Below are positions 1-64,000 of a DNA stretch of 64,000 nt, in pieces. Position 1 is the stretch's first letter. The number at the start of each line of letters is the position of its first letter. The position numbers and the translations under genes were made by a program. A model generated the notes under the pieces. It had not been told where the DNA came from, did not search any database, and saw only the letters and a program-made list of their open reading frames with translations. This DNA is from Struthidea cinerea (taxonomy: Eukaryota > Chordata > Aves > Passeriformes > Corcoracidae). The stretch lies in the NCBI GenBank assembly GCA_013397865.1, contig VZTI01000541.1, positions 1 to 64,000 of the forward strand, given 5' to 3'.

Positions 1-480
1 CAGAGTTGGGGTTTTGCTGGCACCTTCCTCCTGTCAACAGAGAATTTAAGCTTGATTGCTTTGCAGTCGCTGTGGTGAAGACAGCCACCAACCTCTACTT
101 TGCTCACAAAACCCTCTCTGTTGGCAAGCAACAAATCAAGGAGAGCATCTTTCCTAGCCAGCTCTCTTAGTACCTGTATCACAAAGTGGTCATCCAGGTG
201 TTCTATGAATCTTCTGGACCTGTTTGTGCCAGATCTGTGGTGTTCCCAGTTAACACCTGGCAAGCTGAAATCCCCCATAAGAACAAGGGCAGTTGATTTA
301 GAGGCCTCTCTTAGCTCCTCAAAGATTAATTCATCAGCATCACCTTCCTGGCTGGGTGGTCTATAGCAGACTCCCATTATGACATCTGCATTGTTTGCCC
401 CTTAATCTTTACTCAAAAGCCCACAACTGTGGCATTGACAACTGTGAGCTCCATACATTCCAGTCCTTCTGTGAGCAAAA
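1..480 (-). mobile_element. CR1 LINE fragment, ORF2 endonuclease region
   Basis: Translated on the minus strand, pieces such as RSRRFIEHLDDHFVIQVL and LLANREGFVSKVEVGG are typical of the CR1 ORF2 endonuclease domain. The reading frame is broken and the element continues to the left of the window. It cannot be the 5' part of the CR1 at 1089-2005, since on this strand its endonuclease part lies on the wrong side. The right end is approximate. Confidence 0.8.
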
Positions 481-1088
481 AGATAATACATATGTGACCT
501 TCCTGAAAATGTTTATACTTGTGAATGCAGCCTTCACAGAAGGGTATTTTCTGTAGCGCTCTGTATTACTACGGTGAAAAAAAGTGCACTGAAGTTTCAT
601 GTTTATCTTTCCAGCAATGTCTCTCACGTGTAAACTTTCAACTTGGCACAGATAGAAAGGCAGAGAGCATCAGCCCCAGAGGTAGTCAGAATGACAGAAT
701 CACTACATGGCAGAAAGAAAAAATCCATCACTCGAGTGGTTGTGAAGAATAAATTCAAGCTTCTCCCCTTAACCCACAGCTTTGTGGCTGGGTCTCAAGT
801 CAGCTGAACCCGGCATTTATGCTCTGGGAACAGGGAGGATGCTTTGAAGTGAGTCTGGAAAAAGAGATAGTAATAGCCTTTTAAATTCGTTTGCCCATAT
901 GCAGAAATAATCAACTCACCAGATTTAGGACAAGCCTTCTTTTCTTTATTTTTCTTTCATTTGTTTTTTTTGTTTAACCTATCCATCTCAGAGAAATCAC
1001 TACTGCAATGTACTTTGATTCTGATATGGACCCTGCTACACAGCATCTATGCATCCTCCAGATTCCCTAGAAGTAGTTATAAAGTTAA

Positions 1089-2005
1089 CAGAATCATAGA
1101 ATCATTAAGGTTGTAAAAGACTTCTAAGATCATTGAGTTCAACCTTGATCAAACACTCCCTTATCAAGGAGTCCATGGCACCAAATTCCACATCTGGCTC
1201 CTTCTTGGCCACCTGGGCACACCCTGGCTCATGTTCAGCTGCTGTCACCAGCACCCCCAGGTCCTTTTCCTGTGGGCAGCTTTGCAGCCACTCTGCCCCA
1301 GCCTGTGGCGCTGCCTGGGGTTGTTGTGACCCAAGGGCAGGAGCCGGCACTGGGCCTTGTTGAACCTCACACCACTGGCCTTGGCCCAGGATCCAGCCTG
1401 TCCAGATCCCTCTGCAGAGCCTTCCTACCTTCTAGCAGATCAGCACTCCCACCCAACTTGGTGTTATCTNCAACCAGACGGAGGGTGCACTCAATCCCCT
1501 CGTACAGGTCATTGATGAAGACATTAAACAGAACTGGCCCCAGTACTGAGCCCTGGGGAACACCACTGGTGACCGGCCACCAGCTGGATGTAACTCCATC
1601 CACCACCACTCTCTGGGCTCTCTCATACAGCCGGGTTTTTACTAGCACAGAGTACACCTGTCCAAGCCATGGGCTGACAGCATTTCCTGGAGAATGCTGT
1701 GGGAGTCTCTATGAAAGACTTTGAAATTCAGGCAGATGACATGCACAGCCTAGTTTATCCACTAGGTGGGTCACCCTGTCACAGAAGGAGATCAGGTTGG
1801 TCAAGCAGGACCTGCCTTTCACAAACCTCTGCTGATGGAGCCTGATCCCCAGCTGTCCTGTACACGCTGTGAGATGGCACTCAAGACAATCTGCTCCATA
1901 ACCCTCCACAGCACTCAGGTCAGGCTGACAGACCTGTAGCTCCCCCAATCGTTCTTTTGACCCTTCTTGGAGATGGGCATCACATTGGCCAGGCTCCAGG
2001 ATGAA
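1089..2005 (-). mobile_element. CR1 LINE fragment, reverse transcriptase end plus 3' region
   Basis: The left end AGAATCATAGAATCATTAAG is the reverse complement of a CR1 3' terminus. Minus-strand translations include [30 protein letters not shown] and [10 protein letters not shown], the C-terminal half of the CR1 reverse transcriptase. The frame is broken. Much of the 3' UTR is missing compared with the copy at 59210. One base (1470) is N, inside the codon equivalent to the second position of the catalytic xADD box. Confidence 0.9.
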
Positions 2006-3340
2006 TGACTTTCCTGTAATGACTTGAGATGACCATGACTTAAACCTTTACTATCACACAGAAACAGTAGGATAGAAGATGGCATGAAGAAACAGCATTC
2101 AGTGAAGTGATGCAGCCGTGGAAATTGGTCTAGTAAGGTTTTCTAAAGCAGAAGTAAAACGTTCGTTTGATAAGATTGCCCCTTATGCAGCTGAAATTAA
2201 TTGTGAAGTTTTAAACACCTATTTACTTCTAAGCGCTTAGGTGCACTGACATGGAACACTTACCGTCTTTTGTGCATCTGCAGAATGTTGGACACGCTCA
2301 GCTTCACTGCTTTCTTCCTTGACCATAAGAATGGCTCAAAGAAATTTCTAAAAGTGCAGGAGCACTGACATGTCCCTAGGGTTATGTCAGCAGACAACAG
2401 CATTAACAGAAACAAGGTGTCCTGGGCTCAGAAAAAGAGAACCTCTAAGTCAATCATTGGGCAATGCCTTTTTCCTCCTCTTTCTCATTTCATGTTAGAA
2501 TGACAAAGGAGATAGGAAGTAATGCAGCACAATAATTCACTAACTTCTCTAAGTCTGTAAGGCATCCAAGTACATACAAAATTTATTCTAATAGAAGGTG
2601 ATGGACAGAAGAGAAGCTATGCTGGAAGCCCAAGGAGAGAACGCATATAACAGATACTAGTACTGTAAAATGGAGTACAAACCATAATATAAATAACCCA
2701 AGTGGATACACATTCACCTCTACCAGAAGCCATGTCTGTTTCAGAGAAAGAAAATTACATTGGCGTATATCTTTTTCATTTGCAATGAATTAATGTCTTA
2801 GTCTTAGGGTACTCTCTTGAATTTTATCTCCATCCCTTGGTGTGAGAATAACCAACGAAAAGTTTGTATTTGCAAGTGGCAGATGATGCAATACATAGCT
2901 GAAACCCCTGATGTCACCAAAAGTGATAAATGTAATGAAACATCAGTGTATGTCACCACAACAATGTATTGTGCATGAAAACATGACACTGAATACCAAG
3001 AACAAACCCAGCAAGCAGCTACCTAAATTGGAAATTGTCATGAAAATGGTCCTCATCTTGTGTATAAATCTCCAATGCAAGTTTTCTGGTCCCTCTGAAA
3101 ACATACAACTTCATGTTGCAGTTACTTGTTGTGATTCAGTCTCTTTGACAGCAACTTGGCATACAGGGGAAGAAAACAGAAGTTGTCACCATCTAACTGG
3201 GTAAGAATTTTGTTCTTACTGTGTCTGCTGTGGTCATAAAAACAACAGGGAATACGTAACAGTGTCTGATCAAGGCACAGACTTCAACATGTTCTTCAGC
3301 ATACCCATGTCTGAGTGAACATAGAGCTAAAAATACAGTG

Positions 3341-3388
3341 AATACTGCCACACTGACAATCCTCAATACTGCCACACTGACAATCCTC
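3341..3388. repeat. Perfect 24-bp tandem duplication
   Basis: The unit beginning AATACTGCCACACTGACAAT occupies 3341-3364 and is repeated exactly at 3365-3388. Exact identity suggests a recent event. Confidence 0.95.
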
Positions 3389-3642
3389 ATCAAACTAATG
3401 GAGAGACAAGGACCAGCATCTGGAAAGCAGATGTGACTTCTGCATGAGAAAGAAGTACCGGTGTGTCTGCACCAACTTGCTCTCACTTGAGCTCTTGGTT
3501 GTTAAGAGGAAGTAAGAGAGTGATGCATCAACTTCCAGTTAACTTTTGTTTTACATCATGTTTAAGTAATTTTTGGATAAAATATACTTTCTGACTTTCC
3601 TCACAGAGAAAAGGCAGGCTGCCTCTGGATAATCCATCATGG

Positions 3643-3785
3643 CATTTTCATTTCAATGTAATTAATAAAGTTACCCCCTGCACAAACATGGTCCTTGGTG
3701 TTTAGACACTCATATGACTGCACAGTCCTGAAGTTCTGTTCCCACCGAATGGAATGTTCAGTTTCATCAAAACAGAATTAGGTAA
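3643..3785 (+). repeat. 143-bp direct repeat, copy 1
   Basis: It aligns without gaps to 7045-7187, with 9 mismatches in 143 bases by hand alignment. The identity ends sharply on both sides. I do not recognise the family. Confidence 0.9.
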
Positions 3786-4591
3786 ATGCTGACTGGTGAC
3801 GTGTTTCACACCCTTTGCTTATTGCTTTTTTCTCACCTACCTTCTATACCTTGTTCAGCACAGAAAAATTAGAGGTGAGTTGACTCCTCAAATGATACAC
3901 ATTCAACTGCAAAGGAGTAAAAATTGTGTATCACTCACCTCTTTGCCTACCCTGAACCTACTTCCTCTTCTTCCTTAAGGTCAAAACAACCACATAAACT
4001 ACTTTTGCTAGCCCCTTTTGTGAATCTATGTTTTGGCTCACAGTTGAAGTCCCTACTCAAAATCTGCAGAAACTTTACAGTATTTCAGAAGTTTTTCAGG
4101 GGATGAATAGAGGGGGAAGCAAGAGACCACCCTAAAAATCTCTTTATAAAAAATTAATTTTCCTTTTAATATCCCATGTCCCATTTTCTAGGCTAGACTG
4201 TGTTTTCGGTAAATCTGATCATCCAAGCATTCATGAAGAAGTGACAGTAGGTTGGGCATTATTAACAGAGCTATTAATACTTAGGTAGTTGGCAGGACTG
4301 AGCATGTACCAGCAGCTCAATAACTGCACACAACTCTGAGGCTTACCACTGCATCAGCTGTGCCTCTGTCTCAGTGTGCACAGAGGCTGTGGCAGCATTT
4401 GCTGTGTCTTTCTGCCTCCACAGTCATTGAGCTTCATTCATGAGCTGAGGGAGTGAAAAATACTTTGCACTGAGGACCAAACACATTTAAGGAGGAAGCC
4501 ATTTATACTACAAGTAAAAGATTCTGTATTTTCTTTGTTTCTTTCAGGAGATGTGAGGGGAAAAGAAATATTATTAATAGCATCTGAAATG

Positions 4592-4599
4592 TATAAAAG
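4592..4599 (+). promoter_or_regulatory. TATA box candidate (TATAAAAG)
   Basis: A canonical TATAAAAG sits 56 bases before the ATG at 4655, which would put transcription start near 4622-4630 and leave a short leader. Such motifs also occur by chance in AT-rich DNA; the interest is its spacing to an ORF with a signal-peptide-like start. Confidence 0.3.
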
Positions 4600-4654
4600 C
4601 TGTTAGAAGTTTTTCATCTGGCCCACTTACACTGCTGCCTACTTCCCAGGAGAA

Positions 4655-4924
4655 ATGGATGCATCAAGAAAACCTCTTGCTATTTACTTCACTTTGCTTG
4701 TGTTCCTCAGAGTCCAAGCTACACCATTTCAATTTTACGACACTATTTCTGAAATTAAGGCAGGAGATGAGCTAAGCTTCCTCAATATGGACTGTAGCAT
4801 TGTGCTTTTTTTTTTTGGATACAGTCCAAAAAGTAATTCAAGTGTTTGTCACTCAGTACTAGACAGGGAATTCTGTAAAAGAGAAAATGGTTTCATCTTA
4901 AACACAGATTTGCATGTACTTTAA
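4655..4924 (+). CDS. Possible short secreted-protein ORF (89 aa), unrecognised
   Basis: The ORF starts MDASRKPLAIYFTLLVFLRV, which reads as a signal peptide: a basic N-region, a hydrophobic core and a possible cleavage after VQA. The rest has three cysteines and a possible N-glycosylation site (NSS). The start context GAGAAATGG is favourable (purine at -3, G at +4), and a TATA box lies upstream. Against it: the body contains a T-run (about 4807-4819) encoding a Phe stretch, I know no matching family, there is no obvious splice donor, and no poly(A) signal was pinned to it. It may be a decayed gene, a first exon, or chance. Confidence 0.22.
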   Translation: MDASRKPLAIYFTLLVFLRVQATPFQFYDTISEIKAGDELSFLNMDCSIVLFFFGYSPKSNSSVCHSVLDREFCKRENGFILNTDLHVL

Positions 4925-5702
4925 GTAAAGATTTTCTCTTTTTTTTTGGTAAACAATCTGGAAAGTTACATATGACAACAATTTTCCCAGTACCTTTCTT
5001 TTTCATATAGTAATGTGCTAAGATTGCCAGGAGAACAACTCTTCTTGAAAAATGCAGTAAATTCATACAAAGAAACAGCAAGGTAACAATTAAAATTCTA
5101 CTCTGGTAGAAATGAACTCAAATCCTAAGCAAAATAACAGAACCAACTGCAGTGGAGGCATAAGCAGGGCTTACTCCCTAATTCTACTTTATTTTAATGT
5201 TAAAAAATAATTGCAGGTCTTTTGGGGTTTTCTGAAACTTAGTGAGGAAACTGAAAATATTTTGAAATTACTTAAACCTGATAAAAGAAACTGCAGCTAA
5301 GAATTCAATTGTATTTCTTCATGCAAACTGGTATCATCATATGACTTACAGTTATTGACCAAACCCAAAGCTACTTTCAATTTCAACAGAAACGTTGCAG
5401 CTTCTTAGTTAATTTTTATTCTCCAGCTAAATGCTCATCTGCAAATAATGAGTTCTTGAAAAACAAATCAAACTGGGTCACTGCAAAGTCATCAGGGACT
5501 CTGGGGATGGGTAATGTGATACTGTGCCTTTTATATCCAAGTTGGCAGTTTAAATCCAGTCTAGGCCAGCAGTGGCTGGAGCCTACTGGCACATGCTTTT
5601 TGTCACGTGAAACAGGTTGGTAGACTTGGTTCATTTTGCAGTGAAAAAATAACATTCCTCTATGGCCTCATGAAACTGTCACTGAAAACTGAACTATCCC
5701 CC
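4925..5702. other. Intergenic sequence, nothing recognised
   Basis: AT-rich sequence between the ORF at 4655 and the CR1 fragment at 5703. I see no repeat, RNA gene or coding signal. Confidence 0.6.
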
Positions 5703-6340
5703 ATCACAGAATCACAAAAAGACCACTGGCAGACGCTTCTGGAAATCACCTGGCCCAGTCCCTCTGCTCAAGTAGGGCCACGCCCTGGTGGCTTTTAAGT
5801 ATCTCCAAGGGAGACTTCACAAGCTCTCTGGGCAGTTTGTTCCAGGGTTCAGTCACCTTCATAGTAAAAGTTTCATGATATTCATAGGGACTGCCTATGT
5901 TTCAGTGTGTGCCCATTGCCTCCTGTCCTGAAAAGATCCTGGCTTTGGCTTCTTTGCACCCTCCCTTACCCAATACTAATCCATATCAACAAGGTGCCTT
6001 TGAGCCCACTCTTCTTCATGCTGAACAGTGCCAGCCTTCTCAGACTCCCTGTGTATGTCACATGCTCCAGTCCTTTAATGGTGTCAGTGGCCCTTTGCTG
6101 GACCTTCTCCAGTATGTCCATGTCTTCTCTTCAGCTGGAGTCCACTACTGGACAAAGCACTCCAGATACATCTCACCAGTGCTCAGGTGAGGGCAAGGAT
6201 CACCTCTCTGGACCTGCTGGCAACACTCCTCCTAATGCTGTCCAGGATACCTTCTTTGCCAAAATAACGCATTGTTGGCTCATGTTCAGCTTGGTGTCTA
6301 CCAGGACTTTGTTCTCTGCAAAGCTGCTTCAGACACTTCA
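5703..6340 (-). mobile_element. CR1 LINE fragment, 3' region
   Basis: It begins ATCACAGAATCACAAAAAG, a degenerate CR1 3' end read in reverse, followed by the recognisable CR1 3' text (CTGGCCCAGTCCCTCTGC, GGGCAGTTTGTTCCAGGGTT, TCCAGTATGTCCATGTC in reverse orientation). It is more diverged than the copies at 1089 and 59210. The right end is approximate. Confidence 0.85.
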
Positions 6341-7344
6341 CTCATCAATGTGAGCCTCTGAGATCAATGATACCTCTCTGTGAAATACTGGGTCTTCCGT
6401 TCAGATGGGGCACACACTAGGAATAAGATGTTTGAAATTGCTGAAGCTAAGCAAAGCTGACTTCTCTCAGTGCAGGGCTAATATAAACAAATGGGCACCA
6501 CTCAAACGTACCGATCACTTTTCAAATGAGCTACAAAAATGTGAAGCAGTTAGCATACTGCAAGGCAGCATGAAGAGATTTATCGCAGACACACTCTCAG
6601 AAGTTCATATAACAAAGAAATGTTCTGTTTACAAAGACGCTTCTAGGCTTGTACATTTTTACACAATATATGTTCAAATCTTTTGATTTTGCAGAGTAGC
6701 AGTGTTAACTGCAGATATGTATTTCAAATGTTTACACTACCACATCTTATTGCATCACCACTGTGATACCTCAAGGTAAAACTTTAAATAAACTGACTTA
6801 TGGGTGGGCTGACTGCCTGCACAACTAATTGTATTCATACCCACTAATGCACACGGACACACATTTCCTGAAAGAATAAAAAAAGTTTATTTTACTGCTT
6901 TATCACTTGAATTGTAATTAAGTAATGGATTATGCTTTTACTTCAAGGTATCAGTCTACTACTTCAATTTTATTCTTCTTACGCAACATGAGTTGCGCAT
7001 CTTCTCTCCATCTCAGAAGACACTTCTATGATATTTGAAGTTTACATTTTCATTTCAATGTAATTAACAAAGTTATCCCCTGCACAAACATGGCCCTTGG
7101 TGTTTAAACACTCATATGACGGCACAGCCCTAAAGTTCTGTTCCCACTGAATGGAATGCTCAGTTTCATCAAAACAGAATTAGGTAATTCCTACCTGTGG
7201 AAGGACCACGATGGACTTCTCTACAGGAGACACTCCTGTCCTCTCGTTCCTACTATAAAAATATTTTCATGGAACTTGTAACACGAGGCCACATTTATTA
7301 AACTAAATTATCTCTTTATTAGGAAAACACCAACACCACATTCT
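6341..7344. other. Intergenic sequence between CR1 and the SMARCA2 3' end
   Basis: No coding or RNA gene recognised. It contains direct-repeat copy 2 (7045-7187) and two spare AATAAA hexamers on the minus strand (7294-7299, 7315-7320). Confidence 0.6.
7045..7187 (+). repeat. 143-bp direct repeat, copy 2
   Basis: Partner of 3643-3785, same orientation, 3.4 kb away and lying just beyond the SMARCA2 poly(A) site. Eight of the nine differences are transitions. It could be an unrecognised dispersed repeat or a small local duplication. Confidence 0.9.
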
Positions 7345-7366
7345 TCAAAATTACTGGAATTTTATT
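7324..7366 (-). terminator. SMARCA2 poly(A) signal and downstream GU-rich element
   Basis: Read on the minus strand, AATAAA lies at 7366-7361 and is followed about 15-40 bases later by the GU-rich GTGGTGTTGGTGTTTT (about 7341-7326). This is the classic arrangement for cleavage near 7345-7355. Two further AATAAA hexamers (7320-7315 and 7299-7294) could be alternative signals. Confidence 0.6.
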
Positions 7367-8206
7367 TGCCTCAGGCTTATGACTTGCAACCAAAGACATT
7401 GTGCAAAGAAAGCAAAGATTAAGTACACTTTAGGGAAAAGGTGATAACCCACATTGGTAACATAGAAGATCAGTCTGATGAAAGAAGCCATACGTTACAC
7501 TATATAGATTGCAATATTCAATAGCATTTTTAAAACCAACTTTTTAATAGAGGAAAAAAAAGTTAAGCGAAGTTCACAGTAGACATAAATTTGATACAAT
7601 TCAAAAAGCCTTTTTCTGAAGATCATCAAGCGTAAAGTGGAAAAACGTATATGGGGCAAGGTGTATGAAAGCTAACTACTGAACATTTATAAGCTATTAA
7701 ACAAAGTTGCATATATGTACCACAGTGTAAAAAATCAATACAGGACAAATAAAAAAATCTGAAAATTGCCTGATGAAAAATAAAATAACCAGTGGCTTTT
7801 AATGACTTCTCCTGGTTATCAATGCTACAAAAGACTTTTTTTTGTTGTCTTTCTGATGCCACTGAAAAAAACCTTATCAAATGATAAAACCAGGCACAAT
7901 CAAACCATTACCAAGTCAAAACCAGCCCATAGAAATATACTATCAACCCACATTTTCCCTCAAAAGGTTTCTTTGTTGTTGTTTTTTGAGGCCCATTTGG
8001 TCACAATATGTTACATTTTTTTTTCCTTTTTTACACCATGATATCATATGTTTGTCTGGCACTAACCTAAAGCTAATTTATAGAGAATGAGAATACAGAA
8101 ACAACCCAATGTCTATTTGACAAAAAGAATTCACTGGGTGTAAAATAGGAGAAAAGAGAAGAGAAGGGGAAGGGGTCAGTTCTGCCAAGAAAATAAACCC
8201 TATGGA
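7345..8206 (-). other. SMARCA2: Probable SMARCA2 3' UTR
   Basis: About 860 bases follow the TGA without a splice-like break or a recognisable repeat, ending at the poly(A) signal described separately. The distal end is inferred from the signal and its GU-rich element, not from transcript data. The sequence is AT-rich with several A runs. Short ORFs in it look like chance. Confidence 0.6.
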
Positions 8207-63540
<55,334 letters not shown>

Positions 63541-64000
63541 CTACGGGTACAAAAAATGCAAACCAAATTATTAATTTCTTAGCTTATGAATATAACCTTT
63601 TAAAATATTTTTATCCCAAACCCAAACACTGCATCACTAATTAAAAAAAAACAAAAACAAAAGGAAACCAAAAAACCATTAAAACTCCCCAATAATAAAA
63701 AACCAAACCAGGCCAAACCGAAATAACAAAAATCCAAAACAGTTGTCTTGCTGTCATCTGTCATAAGGATCCTCTGTAATGAAAAAGGAAGACCTGGAAG
63801 TGATCCATGAAGTGCACAACATTTCCACCTGCAGTATCCATGGTGGGAAGCAGAGCATGTACTGTCCTGATTATTTATACTGTTTGTTATGAAACTATAC
63901 AAACTCCACAGTGTCTGAACCCTCTAAGAGGAAATCATTCTAGCTGGGTTCTTTTCAATTCCACAGTAACTTCTCCAGTCTGTTAACTTGGTATATGGGT
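63541..64000 (-). other. SMARCA2 intron upstream of exon a (partial)
   Basis: Acceptor side of an intron whose donor lies beyond the window. It has an A-rich stretch at about 63640-63730 with AAACC/AAACA interruptions. No exon found. Confidence 0.8.

Larger units (their letters stand above)
2006..4560. other. Intergenic sequence downstream of SMARCA2
   Basis: AT-rich sequence with no coding exon that I can recognise. It holds one perfect 24-bp tandem duplication (3341-3388) and one copy of a 143-bp direct repeat (3643-3785). Short ORFs show no domain signature. Confidence 0.7.

Noticed and set aside
1272..1724. 150-codon plus-strand ORF, and similar ORFs at 59627-60085
   Set aside because: Both are antisense readings of CR1 copies, and they share protein text only because the CR1 copies are alike.
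1..2005. One single CR1 spanning 1-2005
   Set aside because: On the minus strand the endonuclease part should lie at higher coordinates than the reverse transcriptase. It lies at lower ones, so these are two separate insertions.

Overview
This window is vertebrate nuclear DNA, almost certainly from a bird. The evidence for a bird is the set of CR1 LINE fragments, with the octamer-type 3' end typical of birds, and an LTR that matches the layout of a common avian ERVL-class LTR. The rest is AT-rich intronic and intergenic sequence. No prokaryotic, organellar or tRNA/rRNA features were seen.

The window is dominated by one gene on the minus strand: the 3' part of SMARCA2 (BRM), the catalytic ATPase of the SWI/SNF (BAF) chromatin remodelling complex. 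Thirteen coding exons can be placed base by base, from 63540 down to the stop codon at 8207-8209. All introns are GT-AG, every phase matches, and the joined frame is open for 575 residues plus stop. These residues run from the middle of the ATPase core through the helicase C-terminal lobe, the SnAC region, an AT-hook, the bromodomain and the acidic/basic tail. The 5' exons (QLQ, HSA, BRK, DEAD/H lobe) lie beyond 64000. The frame is intact, so the gene looks functional. In birds SMARCA2 is normally Z-linked; the window alone cannot separate a Z copy from a W gametolog.

Layout: 1-7344 is intergenic sequence downstream of SMARCA2. It holds three CR1 fragments, a 143-bp direct repeat pair and a possible short secreted-protein ORF with a TATA box. 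7345-8206 is the probable 3' UTR, with a poly(A) signal and a GU-rich downstream element. 8207-63540 is the SMARCA2 exon-intron region. Its longest introns (19.1 kb at 27183-46282 and 11.3 kb at 15661-26964) hold CR1 fragments, LTR-like segments, a CAG/CGG patch, palindromes and hairpins. 63541-64000 is part of a further intron.

I found no clearly new biological system. The points most worth a second look are: apparent absence of the 54-bp bromodomain-loop exon known in mammals; a weak splice donor after the bromodomain exon with an immediate in-frame stop; four LTR-like segments inside SMARCA2 introns, one of them sense-oriented with an AATAAA; a 165-bp block identical between two otherwise diverged CR1 copies; a near-perfect 15-bp intronic hairpin; and the ORF at 4655.
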